Of a stretch of DNA of 43,988 bases, positions 33,780-41,947 are shown in pieces. The stretch is from Glaciihabitans sp. (GTDB taxonomy: Bacteria > Actinomycetota > Actinomycetes > Actinomycetales > Microbacteriaceae). Below the pieces are notes generated by a model, which did no database searches, was not told the origin of the DNA, and worked only from the letters and a program-made list of their open reading frames with translations. Every line of letters begins with the position of its first letter. Positions within the stretch are counted from its first letter, which is position 1. The stretch spans positions 1 through 43,988 of the forward strand of contig JAODMY010000062.1 in the NCBI GenBank assembly GCA_025465535.1, given 5' to 3'. The translations under genes and the position numbers were made by a program.

Positions 33780-34693
33780 ACACCGTCGTGGGCAGCGACG
33801 CGAACACCGGCGCGAGCGTCGCCGCCACCCTCGTCGTCCTCGGCTCCGCGAATCGGGACTACTCCGTCGTCGTCGAGCGGCATCCGCTTCCGGGCGAGAC
33901 CGTGCTCGGCGAGGCCGTATCAATCGGAACGGGCGGCAAGGGTGCGAACCAGGCGGTGGCTGCCGCCGCCGCCGGTGCGCGCACGACGTTCCTGGGAGCG
34001 GTCGGCGACGATTCGGTTGGCGCGGACATCCTCGCCGATCTTCTGGCCAGCGGCGTCGACGTCTCCCGAGTCGTTCGCTCGCAGGGCGCAACCGGAATCG
34101 CCATGATCACGGTTTCACACTCCGGCGAGAACTCCATCGTGGTGGCCGCCGGTGCGAACTCGACGCTGGATGCCGCATCCACGGCCGCCCTGGTCACCGA
34201 GCTCGCGCCGACGGTGCTGCTCGCACAATTGGAGATTCCGGTCGCGGTCGTGTCTGCGGCCGCATCAGCGCTGGACGTGTTGGGCGGCCGATTCGTGCTG
34301 AACCTGTCGCCGTCGCGGTTCGTCTCCCCCAAGCTGCTTGGCCTCGCCGATCCGCTCATCGTCAACGAGAGCGAGGCATCGGAGCTCGCGAATTTCACGA
34401 TCGACGGCCCCGCGGATGCCGAGACGATTGCGAAGAGACTGCTCGCAACCAGCCGCTCGGTGGTCCTCACGCTTGGCGCCGACGGTGTCGTGCTCGCGAC
34501 CCTCGATGGCGTCGTCCACATTCCGGCCGAGCGTGTTCCTGTGGTGGACACGACTGGCGCTGGCGATGCGTTCGCGGGTGCGCTTGCTGCAGCGCTGGCC
34601 TCGGGCTCGTCGCTGGAGGATGCGGTTCACGCGGGCAGCGCTGCCGGTGCAGCCGCGGTCCAATACGTCGGAGCGCAGCCGCCGCGCGCCTAG
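33776..34693 (+). CDS. PfkB family carbohydrate kinase, likely ribokinase
   Basis: 305 residues. The PfkB N-terminal signature is GGKGANQAVAAAAAGA and the C-terminal is DTTGAGDAFAGAL, whose Asp is the catalytic base. The N-terminal GSANRDYSVVVERHPLPGET is typical of ribokinases. It would phosphorylate ribose or a similar sugar. It overlaps the ribH stop by GTGA, so it belongs to the riboflavin transcript. That is an unusual partner and may connect pentose phosphate supply to riboflavin synthesis (inference). The start is GTG; the first ~14 residues precede the core. Confidence 0.85.
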   Translation: MNTVVGSDANTGASVAATLVVLGSANRDYSVVVERHPLPGETVLGEAVSIGTGGKGANQAVAAAAAGARTTFLGAVGDDSVGADILADLLASGVDVSRVVRSQGATGIAMITVSHSGENSIVVAAGANSTLDAASTAALVTELAPTVLLAQLEIPVAVVSAAASALDVLGGRFVLNLSPSRFVSPKLLGLADPLIVNESEASELANFTIDGPADAETIAKRLLATSRSVVLTLGADGVVLATLDGVVHIPAERVPVVDTTGAGDAFAGALAAALASGSSLEDAVHAGSAAGAAAVQYVGAQPPRA

Positions 34694-34720
34694 AGCACTG
34701 CCCGCAAGTGGAGCGTAAGG

Positions 34721-35392
34721 CTAGCCGTTACCGGCCGACGGGATCGACGTCGGCAGAGTGATCCTCCGCTTGCTGAGCTCGTCCACAAGCACCACGGCTC
34801 GCGAATAGAACTGGGTGTAGTAGTCGGCGTCGGCGTTGCCCTGCACGATGTGGGCGGCCTGCGTCGGAGTCATACCCTGCCAGCCGGGGAGCTCGAGGAG
34901 GCGACCGTAGAAGGCTCTCGCCGCCAAATAGGGATTCATCCGGTTAGCGAGGGACCCCCAGTTGGTCCGCTGCTGGAAGATTCCACGGCTATCCGGACCG
35001 GCCTTGTCGCCGTAGTTCACATTTCGCAGGCTCGACTCACCGATCGCTGTCATTACCGCGATCTCCTCCGCAGCGGTTGGCGCACCGGATTTGATCCCCG
35101 CCGCGATGATGTCGGCGGCGATGGCAAGTTGCTCCTGGCAATACCCAGCGACGGGGCCCGCGGGGACGGAAAACCCTTGAACAACAATGGACGCAGCCAT
35201 CGGGCAGGCCGGCTGGAGAGGAACGGATTCCGGGCCAGACGGCGTGATCTGCCGGGGAAGAACGATTTCGAAGACGATGACCACCGCCACGATGATTCCG
35301 AGCGAAATCGCTCCGACGGCGATTAACCGCTCGCGGGAGCGCCACCAGGGCGGCTTTCGGCGGTGCTGGGTTGTCTTCCTGGGCGAGGCCAT
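34721..35392 (-). CDS. Membrane-anchored lysozyme/transglycosylase-like protein
   Basis: 223 residues. After a basic N-terminus (KTTQHRRKPPWWRSRERL) comes one transmembrane helix (about 23-46), then an extracytoplasmic domain. The segment AIGESSLRNVNYGDKAGPDS, followed by RGIFQQRTNWG, with the Glu of GES as possible catalytic acid, resembles lysozyme-like domains found in actinobacterial NlpC/P60 and phage-type hydrolases. Peptidoglycan cleavage is plausible but not certain. I start at ATG 35392; the longer frame crosses the divergent promoter. It ends 27 bp from the convergent ribokinase gene. Confidence 0.75.
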   Translation of the reverse strand: MASPRKTTQHRRKPPWWRSRERLIAVGAISLGIIVAVVIVFEIVLPRQITPSGPESVPLQPACPMAASIVVQGFSVPAGPVAGYCQEQLAIAADIIAAGIKSGAPTAAEEIAVMTAIGESSLRNVNYGDKAGPDSRGIFQQRTNWGSLANRMNPYLAARAFYGRLLELPGWQGMTPTQAAHIVQGNADADYYTQFYSRAVVLVDELSKRRITLPTSIPSAGNG

Positions 35393-35514
35393 CAGCCGAA
35401 TATCAGCGCCGCGGGTGGCGCGGTCGCCGCCACTGGCCCGATTGCAATCATCACGACGAGTACAACACATGCCGGAGCAGACCCCAACTTTTCGGTTTCG
35501 TCGACCGCGCCCAA

Positions 35515-35556
35515 TGTCAACCAAAGTTGACATCCCTCAACGTCGTCAACTACGGT
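35515..35556 (+). promoter_or_regulatory. Promoter with perfect inverted-repeat operator candidate
   Basis: TGTCAACCAAAGTTGACA (35515-35532) has 7-bp perfect arms. It overlaps the -35 TTGACA (35527-35532), which pairs with -10 TACGGT (35551-35556) over an 18-base spacer. The first gene downstream, 7 bases from the -10, encodes a small HTH protein, so autoregulation is the natural reading. A second palindrome, GATTGCAATC, lies at 35440-35449. Confidence 0.6.
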
Positions 35557-35563
35557 CGACGCC

Positions 35564-35779
35564 ATGGATTCCTCCGTCATCCACACCCTCGCGGGCGACG
35601 CCGGATCGGATGACCCGATCCTGGCGCTCAAGGCGATCGCGAAGCTGCACAAAGAACTCGATCGCGTCGAGGCCATCGCCGTCCGGCGGGCACGCAACGC
35701 GAACGCGTCCTGGCAGTTCATCGCGCTCGCGCTCGGCAGATCCAAACAGGCGGTTCACAAGAAATACGGACGAAGCTAG
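35564..35779 (+). CDS. Small helix-turn-helix protein
   Basis: 71 residues. The C-terminal half SWQFIALALGRSKQAVHKKY is an HTH of the type found in many short actinobacterial regulators; the N-terminal half is helical and may dimerise. It lies 4 bp before the ABC exporter gene and directly behind a promoter with a perfect inverted repeat. I infer that it represses its own operon. No ligand-binding domain is present. The start is the ATG at 35564, probably leaderless or nearly so. Confidence 0.75.
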   Translation: MDSSVIHTLAGDAGSDDPILALKAIAKLHKELDRVEAIAVRRARNANASWQFIALALGRSKQAVHKKYGRS

Positions 35780-35783
35780 AGCC

Positions 35784-37640
35784 ATGACCGTAGAAACGAC
35801 GGCAGCCCCCAACCGACGTGGGCTGTTCGGCCGCCGCAAGCCCGACGAGGGGCCTCGCGCGAAATTCAGCCAGCTACTCCCATACCTGCTCGAGAATAAG
35901 CCGGCCGTTGCGGTCGTGATCACCCTCAGCATCATCGGAGCGGTCGCGAGCATCGCCCAGCCACTTCTCGTTCGACAGGGAATTACGGTCTTCCAGGACA
36001 AGCAGCCGTGGGTGTGGATTGCGGTGCTCGTCATCGTCGTTCTCGTCGCCTCAGCGCTGGTCAGCGGTTTCCAGCACTACCTCCTGCAGCGCATGGGAAC
36101 CACGGTCGTGTACTCCGTGCGGAAGGTACTCGTCCGTCGCCTGCTGGGCCTCCCGATCAGCGAGTTCGACACCCGGAGGACCGGTGACCTCGTCTCGCGG
36201 GTCGGCTCCGATACGACGCTGCTCTACGCCGTGGTGACCCAGGGACTCGTCGACTCGATCGGCGGTGCCCTCACATTCCTCGGCGCACTCGTCGCCATGG
36301 CCGTGATCGATCCGATCCTGCTCGGGCTCACCGTGCTCGTCATCGGAATCTCGATCGTCGGCGTCGGCTCGCTGGCCGGACGCATCCGGATCGCGAGCCA
36401 GAAGCAGCAGACCAAGGTTGGCGAGCTGGCCGCGAGCGTCACGCGTGCCGTCGGCGCCATCCGCACCGTCCGCGCATCCAACGCGACGGAACGCGAAATT
36501 GAGTCGGTACAGCAGGATGCCGAGGGCGCCTGGACCATGGGCATCGGCGTCGCAAAGATCTCGGCGCTCGTCGTTCCGATCGCGGCCGTCGCGCTGCAGC
36601 TCTCGGTGCTGGTCGTCCTCGGGGTCGGCGGATTCCGGGTCGCGAGCGGAGCGCTGTCGATCGCGTCCCTCATCGCGTTCGTCATCCTGCTGTTCACGCT
36701 CATCGTGCCGCTCGGCTCGGCGTTCGGTGCCGTCACCTCCGTCAGCCAGGCACTCGGTGCGCTCGGCCGCATCCAGGAGATCATCGACCTGCCGAGCGAG
36801 TTCGAGCTCGACCGGGGCGTCGTCGCGGTCGCCGCCATCGAGTCGGATGACGCCATCAGTTTCGAGAACGTGGTCTTCACCTACCCGGAGTCGGCGCACA
36901 AGTCGGAGACCGAAAAGGTGATCGCCGAGGTCGCTCCGGACGCCCTGCCCGAGCACGACCTCACCGTTCTGCACGGTGTCTCCTTCGCCGCGGCGAAGGG
37001 AAAACGCACCGCGCTCGTCGGTCCATCCGGCGCAGGCAAGAGCACGATCCTCTCCCTCATCGAACGCTTCTACGACCCGACGGATGGCGTGGTCCGCCTC
37101 GGCGGGGTCGACATCCGGGGCCTCGACCGTCTCGACCTTCGCGCTCAAATCGGCTACGTCGAACAGGATGCGCCCGTGCTCGCAGGCACGCTGCGCGAGA
37201 ACCTGACGCTCGGCACGCCCGATGCCACGGACGAGCAGTGCATCGACGTGCTGCACGCCGTCAACCTCACCGAGGTGCTCGAGCGAAACGAGCTTGGACT
37301 GGATGCGCCCGTCGGCGAAGACGGCATCATGCTCTCCGGCGGCGAGCGCCAGCGACTCGCGATTGCCCGCACGCTGCTCTCCGCGCCGCCGATCCTGCTG
37401 CTCGACGAATCGACATCCTCCCTCGACGGACTCAACGAGCAGATGTTGCGCGAGGCCATCGACGCCGTCGCCGAAAACCGCACGCTCATCGTGATCGCCC
37501 ACCGCCTGTCGACCGTGGTCGACTCCGACCAGATCGTCGTGCTCGACCACGGACGCGTCGTCGGCATCGGCACCCATTCGGAGCTCGTCATTTCGACGCC
37601 TCTATATAAGGAGCTCGCGAAGCACCAGCTGCTGGTGTAA
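35784..37640 (+). CDS. ABC transporter, ATP-binding/permease fusion (exporter type)
   Basis: 618-residue half-transporter. The membrane domain with six helices spans about 35-330. The ATPase domain has Walker A GPSGAGKST (~412), signature LSGGERQR (~517), Walker B ILLLDEST and H-loop IAHRLST. It resembles multidrug or lipid exporters working as homodimers. Substrate unknown. An insert of ~25 residues (PESAHKSETEKVIAEVAPDA) lies just after the first ATPase strand. I use the ATG at 35784; upstream open frame is shadow. Coupled to the small HTH gene, which suggests substrate-controlled efflux (inference). Confidence 0.9.
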   Translation: MTVETTAAPNRRGLFGRRKPDEGPRAKFSQLLPYLLENKPAVAVVITLSIIGAVASIAQPLLVRQGITVFQDKQPWVWIAVLVIVVLVASALVSGFQHYLLQRMGTTVVYSVRKVLVRRLLGLPISEFDTRRTGDLVSRVGSDTTLLYAVVTQGLVDSIGGALTFLGALVAMAVIDPILLGLTVLVIGISIVGVGSLAGRIRIASQKQQTKVGELAASVTRAVGAIRTVRASNATEREIESVQQDAEGAWTMGIGVAKISALVVPIAAVALQLSVLVVLGVGGFRVASGALSIASLIAFVILLFTLIVPLGSAFGAVTSVSQALGALGRIQEIIDLPSEFELDRGVVAVAAIESDDAISFENVVFTYPESAHKSETEKVIAEVAPDALPEHDLTVLHGVSFAAAKGKRTALVGPSGAGKSTILSLIERFYDPTDGVVRLGGVDIRGLDRLDLRAQIGYVEQDAPVLAGTLRENLTLGTPDATDEQCIDVLHAVNLTEVLERNELGLDAPVGEDGIMLSGGERQRLAIARTLLSAPPILLLDESTSSLDGLNEQMLREAIDAVAENRTLIVIAHRLSTVVDSDQIVVLDHGRVVGIGTHSELVISTPLYKELAKHQLLV

Positions 37641-37659
37641 CTGGAGATAGGCTCCGGCC

Positions 37660-38805
37660 GTGTCCTTTTCCGTTCTGGTGCTGGTGGGTGCCGTCGCCCT
37701 TCTCGGCCCGCTGCTGGCGTGGCCGACCCGCTGGCGCATCCCGATCGTGGTGGGCGAACTCGGAGGCGGCATCCTCATCGGGAGCTCGGGGTTCGGGCTC
37801 GTGCACTCCTCCGACACGACCTTCACTTTTCTCGCCCAGCTCGGCTTCGGGCTCACGATGTTCGTGGCCGGCAGCAAGGTCCCGATTCGGGATGCCCGGC
37901 TCCGGCCGGTCCTCGCAACCGGCCTCGTGCGCGCACTCGGAGTCGGTCTCGCGGCCGCCATCCTCGGACTAGCGCTCGCCAATTTCTTCCACACCGGGCA
38001 CGCGGCGCTCTACGCGGTCCTGATGGCATCGTCCTCGGCGGCGCTCATCCTTCCGGCCATCGACGAGCTCGGACTCGGCGGACCGAAGGTTCTCCTGGCG
38101 CTCGCGCAGGTTGCGATCGCGGACACGGCCTGCATCGTGGCGCTGCCTCTTGTGATCGATCCAGCGAACGCTCCGACTGCCGCGATCGGTGCGATCGTTA
38201 TCGCCGTGGGGGCTGCGCTGCTTTACCTCGTCCTGCGCTGGCTGGATCGGCGCGGCGTGCTGCGGCGCTTCCATTTCACAAGCGAAAAGCGGCACTTCGC
38301 CCTCGAACTGCGGGTGAGCCTGATCATCCTGTTCAGCCTCGCCGCGATCGCGGCCAGCACCCACGTCTCGATCATGCTCGCGGGTTTCGCCTGCGGGCTC
38401 GCGGTGGCCGCGGTCGGCGAACCGCACCGGCTCGCGCGGCAGCTGTTCGCACTCAATGACGGGTTCCTCGGGCCGCTGTTCTTCGTCTGGCTGGGCGCCT
38501 CGCTCTCGCTGGGTGACCTGTTCGCGCATCCGCTGCTCATCGTGCTTGGGGTCGCGCTCGGAGTCGGCGCCATCATCGCGCACGCCGTGATGCGACTCTT
38601 CCGTCAGCCCGTCTCCCTCGGTGTGATTGCGGCGGCGCAGCTCGGGGTGCCGGTCGCGGCCGCCACCATCGGGCAGCAGGCGCACGTGCTGCTGCCGGGA
38701 GAGGCATCCGCGCTGATCCTCGGTGCTCTCGTCACCATCCTCGGGGTCGCCATCGCGTCCGGAATCGCGCTCCGGAGCGGCCTGGTCGCGGCTCTGACCG
38801 ACTAG
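37660..38805 (+). CDS. Cation:proton antiporter (CPA2 family)
   Basis: 381 residues with about 11-12 hydrophobic helices. GELGGGILIGSSGFGL and FVAGSKV are typical of the first half of Na+/H+ exchanger domains, and ASSSAALILPAIDELGL plus QVAIADTACIVALP hold the expected Asp-containing helix. It would exchange Na+ or K+ for protons across the membrane. No TrkA-N domain is attached. The start is GTG at 37660, 20 bp after the exporter gene. Its TAG stop interlocks with the stop of the convergent methyltransferase gene in CTAG. Confidence 0.87.
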   Translation: MSFSVLVLVGAVALLGPLLAWPTRWRIPIVVGELGGGILIGSSGFGLVHSSDTTFTFLAQLGFGLTMFVAGSKVPIRDARLRPVLATGLVRALGVGLAAAILGLALANFFHTGHAALYAVLMASSSAALILPAIDELGLGGPKVLLALAQVAIADTACIVALPLVIDPANAPTAAIGAIVIAVGAALLYLVLRWLDRRGVLRRFHFTSEKRHFALELRVSLIILFSLAAIAASTHVSIMLAGFACGLAVAAVGEPHRLARQLFALNDGFLGPLFFVWLGASLSLGDLFAHPLLIVLGVALGVGAIIAHAVMRLFRQPVSLGVIAAAQLGVPVAAATIGQQAHVLLPGEASALILGALVTILGVAIASGIALRSGLVAALTD

Positions 38806-39599
38806 CTGAGCGCGTACATCGCCACGGCAGCGGTCGCCGCGACGTTGAGACTGTCGATGCCGTGCGCCATCGGGATCCGCACGATCGTGTCCGCAGCGGC
38901 GAGAGCCTCCGCCGTCAGCCCGGCGCCCTCCGTGCCGAGCACAAGGGCGACGCGTTCGGGGGCGGTCGCCGCGAAGGCCTTCAGGTCGACAGAGTCATCG
39001 GAAAGCGCGAGAGCTGCTATGTGGAATCCGGATGCCGCCAGTAGCTCCATCGTCGACGGCCAGTCCCCGACTCGCGTCCACGGCACCTGCAGGACGGTCC
39101 CCATGCTGACGCGAATCGACCGACGATAGTAGGGATCGGAGCAGCGCGGGGTCACGAGCACCGCATCCGCTCCGATGGCTGCGACCGACCGAAAGATCGC
39201 ACCGACGTTGGTCGGATCGACGACATCCTCGAGGATGACGATCCGGTGCGCGCGCCTCAGCAGTTCGGCCGGCTCCTGCAGTGCCGGCCGATGCATCGCG
39301 GCAATCAGGCCGCGGTGCAGCAGGTATCCGGTGAGCTCCTCGAGCAACTCGGGCGGCCCGGAAAAGATCGGGATGTCGAAGCCCGCCGTCGCCTGTATGG
39401 CGTCCGCTGTGGAGCTCCCGAGCGCGAGCACGGACCGCGGCCGATGCCCCGCCGCGATTGCGCGCTGCAGCACGAGCAGCGACTCGGCAATGTACAGGCC
39501 GTGCTCTGACCCGAGCGATTTCTTCAGCGCGACGTCGGTCAGGTGCGAGTAATCAGCCAGCCGCGGGTCGTCGAGCGATTCGATCTCGATGACACTCAT
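38802..39599 (-). CDS. SpoU/TrmH family RNA 2'-O-methyltransferase
   Basis: 265 residues. The knotted SPOUT domain is marked by VDPTNVGAIFRSVAAIGADAV (motif 1), VALVLGTEGAGL (motif 2) and IPMAHGIDSLNVAATAAVA (motif 3). An N-terminal L30e-like substrate-binding domain covers about residues 1-100. It methylates a ribose in rRNA or tRNA using S-adenosylmethionine; the target nucleotide is not predictable. The ATG at 39599 is followed by the typical start SVIEIESLDDPRL. Repeat C begins 12 bp upstream of the start. Confidence 0.9.
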   Translation of the reverse strand: MSVIEIESLDDPRLADYSHLTDVALKKSLGSEHGLYIAESLLVLQRAIAAGHRPRSVLALGSSTADAIQATAGFDIPIFSGPPELLEELTGYLLHRGLIAAMHRPALQEPAELLRRAHRIVILEDVVDPTNVGAIFRSVAAIGADAVLVTPRCSDPYYRRSIRVSMGTVLQVPWTRVGDWPSTMELLAASGFHIAALALSDDSVDLKAFAATAPERVALVLGTEGAGLTAEALAAADTIVRIPMAHGIDSLNVAATAAVAMYALS

Positions 39600-39610
39600 C
39601 CGTCGCCTCC

Positions 39611-39695
39611 GTTCATAACTCAGCCCAGAATTTCCCCCGGGAGCGATTTTCGGCCGAATACAGCATCGCAGACGAAACCAGACTGAGTTATGAAC
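39611..39695. repeat. Palindromic-ended repeat, copy C (85 bp)
   Basis: The left end GTTCATAACTCAG and right end CTGAGTTATGAAC are perfect 13-bp inverted complements, identical to the ends of copies A and B. The interior is different and shorter, and lacks the ACCCGCRTACTTT core. It lies between the methyltransferase start and an 8-bp tandem repeat, in a 197-bp intergenic gap on the minus-strand path. Confidence 0.88.
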
Positions 39696-39728
39696 GTCGG
39701 CGCCGGCGCACAACTCCTGACCGATGAC

Positions 39729-39768
39729 GACTTGCAGACTTGCCGACTTGCCGACTTGCAGACTTGCA
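39729..39768. repeat. Five tandem copies of GACTTGC(A/C)
   Basis: The 8-bp unit repeats at 39729, 39737, 39745, 39753 and 39761, with a degenerate copy at 39774-39780. The array ends close to the nicotinamidase stop (39799) and lies 33 bp from repeat C. Too short and regular for a CRISPR array. It could vary in length by replication slippage. Confidence 0.85.
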
Positions 39769-39796
39769 GATAGGACTTGCGGCTACGACTTTGCAG

Positions 39797-40387
39797 CTAC
39801 GACGCGACGACGTCCGCGCCGGCAACCCGCAACTCGGCGAGTGCTGCCGCGCTCGAATCCGGCGCTACCCCGGCGATGAGGTCGGTGAGCACCCGCACCC
39901 GCCGGTGGGTTCCGAGCGCATCGAGTGCGGATGCCCGGACGCAGTAGTCCGTCGCGATCCCCACGACGTCGACATCCGTCACGCCCAGTTCATCGAGCTT
40001 CTGTTCGACCGTCTCGCCAGCGTCCGTCGTGCCCTCGAAGATCGAGTAGGCCGGCTTGCCCTGGCCCTTCCGTACTGGGATGTCGACGAGGGAGACATCG
40101 AGCGCCGGGTGATATTCGGCCCCGGGGGTACCCGCTACGCAGTGCCGCGGCCAGGTGACGACGAAGTCGGGGCCGGCATCCGTGGCGAAGTGGCCGCCGT
40201 TGTCGCCGGTCGCGTCGTGCCAGTCACGCGAGGCGAAGACGACATCGTAGAACTCGCGGTTTGCGCGAAGGTAGTCCGTGATCCCACCGGCGACCGCGGC
40301 GCCGCCGTCTACTCCGAGTGCGCCGCCCTCGGTGAAGTCATTCTGCACGTCGATGATGAAGAGCGCCCGCCCCGTGCGCGATCCCAT
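39797..40387 (-). CDS. pncA: Nicotinamidase
   Basis: 196-residue isochorismatase-fold enzyme converting nicotinamide to nicotinate for NAD recycling. The catalytic triad is visible: Asp in FIIDVQNDF, Lys in VRKGQG and Cys in GIATDYCV. The metal site is SRDWHD plus GGHF. The ATG at 40387 shares its A with the TGA of the upstream DacB-like gene (TGATG); a start 9 codons earlier is unlikely. Its 3' end abuts the GACTTGC tandem array. Confidence 0.92.
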   Translation of the reverse strand: MGSRTGRALFIIDVQNDFTEGGALGVDGGAAVAGGITDYLRANREFYDVVFASRDWHDATGDNGGHFATDAGPDFVVTWPRHCVAGTPGAEYHPALDVSLVDIPVRKGQGKPAYSIFEGTTDAGETVEQKLDELGVTDVDVVGIATDYCVRASALDALGTHRRVRVLTDLIAGVAPDSSAAALAELRVAGADVVAS

Positions 40388-41886
40388 CAGTAGGTCGTCA
40401 GGTTCTTGCCGCACGAGTACACCGCACTCGCGAGGGCGTCGAGGGTCGCATTCGCGGATGCCGTGACCCCGCCTCCTTCGGCGAAGAAGGCGAATGACAA
40501 CCCCGTGCCGTCCTTGGCCGTCATGTATCCAGTCAGTGTGTAAGCGTTCGAGATGGAGCCGGGCATTGCAAAGACGTGGCCGACCCCGGCGGATGCCCCT
40601 CCGATGAATCGCCCCATGAGCCCGCCCGTTCGCCCGGCGAGCGGGATGCCGGCCTTGACGTAAGCCATGTTGCCCTTGCCCTGGTTGACGAGTGCCATGA
40701 ACTTCGCCATGAAGCTAGCGGGAATCGCGCTGTCGGGGCTCTCACCCGAACCGTCACCGATCGAAAGGCCGGAGGTGTCGAGGCCGTAGCCGGCCAGTGC
40801 CTGGGTGATCGCCTGCTGGATGGAGCTGGACGTTCCGTCGAGATTTTCCTGCACCGAGATGATGCGGGCGAGCGACTCGGCAAGCGTGTCGTCGTTGTTG
40901 AGCAACATCTGCTTCACGAGCACGGAGACCGGCTGCGACTTCACCGACGCGAGCGTCGGGGCTCCGTCTTCTTGTTGGCCGGTGGTCACGTTGATGGGAA
41001 TGCTTTGGCCCAGAGCGGAAGCGAGAGCCGCCGCGAACGCCTTACCCGCAGCCGCGATCGGATCGCTGCTGCGCGGGCTCACTTGCAGCTTCGGGTTCTG
41101 GCGATCGCCATCCACCTGCAGCGCGGTCGTCTCAGAGAGGAAGCCTCCGGTCTGCTCGCTGCGCGGCACGGCGCTGTTCCAATTGTCGGTCGGATCCCAA
41201 TAGGTCGAGTCGAGCACGACCTGCGTAATGGGGACCCCGGGATGCGCGATGTTGTAGGCCGCGACCGTCTTGGATGCGAGGCTCGCCATCGTCGGTGCCC
41301 CCGTGTACACGCTGTCGCCGGCTGCGACAGCACTCAACGTGGGATCCCCCTCGCCGACGAGCGTGATGGATCCCGGTGTCACGCCATCCACGACCTTGGT
41401 CGTGATTTGGAAGTTGGGCCCAAGCTTGGCAATGGCCGCTGCGGCCGTGAGCAATTTCAGACCGCTGGCCGGAGCCTGGGGGTCATCCGGCAGCGCAGAG
41501 TAGAGGGCTTGCCCGCCGCTGGTCGTCAGCACCGAGCCATACAGCTTGCCAAGGGTCGTCTTGGTGGCCAGAGCGCTGATCGAACAGGTGGGAATCCCCG
41601 CCACGGCGACCTCGTCGGCAGGAACCGCACGGCTCGCGGGTGTGGGCGTTGAGACTGTCGGGCTGGCGACGGGCGTTGCCCTCTTTCCCGTCCCGAGTCC
41701 GGCGAACACCGCACCGGTGCCGAGAAGAAGGAATGTGACCGCGGCAGCGACCGCAATCAGAATGACGCGCTTGTGCGCAGCGCTGTCATCCGCCGCGGTG
41801 CCCGGCTCGGTTGAGGAAGAAACCGGCGGCCCCGCGGCCGCGTTTCGCGCCGCTCGCCGACTGATCGGCTGTTGGGGATCGGTCAC
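40387..41886 (-). CDS. DacB-like D-alanyl-D-alanine carboxypeptidase/endopeptidase (PBP4 family)
   Basis: 499 residues. A ~40-residue cytoplasmic N-terminus and one transmembrane helix (41-65) are followed by a Pro/Thr-rich linker and a periplasm-facing penicillin-binding fold. The active-site SxxK is SGLK (Ser141, Lys144). The usual SDN motif appears as NDD (331-333) and the KTG motif as RTG (419-421), so activity may be altered. The DGSGES segment aligns with the DGSGLS of the family. It would trim or cleave peptidoglycan cross-links. It is coupled to pncA by TGATG, which seems a gene-packing effect rather than a shared pathway. Confidence 0.87.
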   Translation of the reverse strand: MTDPQQPISRRAARNAAAGPPVSSSTEPGTAADDSAAHKRVILIAVAAAVTFLLLGTGAVFAGLGTGKRATPVASPTVSTPTPASRAVPADEVAVAGIPTCSISALATKTTLGKLYGSVLTTSGGQALYSALPDDPQAPASGLKLLTAAAAIAKLGPNFQITTKVVDGVTPGSITLVGEGDPTLSAVAAGDSVYTGAPTMASLASKTVAAYNIAHPGVPITQVVLDSTYWDPTDNWNSAVPRSEQTGGFLSETTALQVDGDRQNPKLQVSPRSSDPIAAAGKAFAAALASALGQSIPINVTTGQQEDGAPTLASVKSQPVSVLVKQMLLNNDDTLAESLARIISVQENLDGTSSSIQQAITQALAGYGLDTSGLSIGDGSGESPDSAIPASFMAKFMALVNQGKGNMAYVKAGIPLAGRTGGLMGRFIGGASAGVGHVFAMPGSISNAYTLTGYMTAKDGTGLSFAFFAEGGGVTASANATLDALASAVYSCGKNLTTY

Positions 41887-41947
41887 CGAAACATCCTACT
41901 GGCGCGCTCTGATGGATGCCCCTGTCGGGCCGCCCCCTCCCCAGCGA

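Noticed and set aside
39729..39780. CRISPR array
   Set aside because: The units are 8 bp without spacers, and no cas genes are present; it is a simple tandem repeat.
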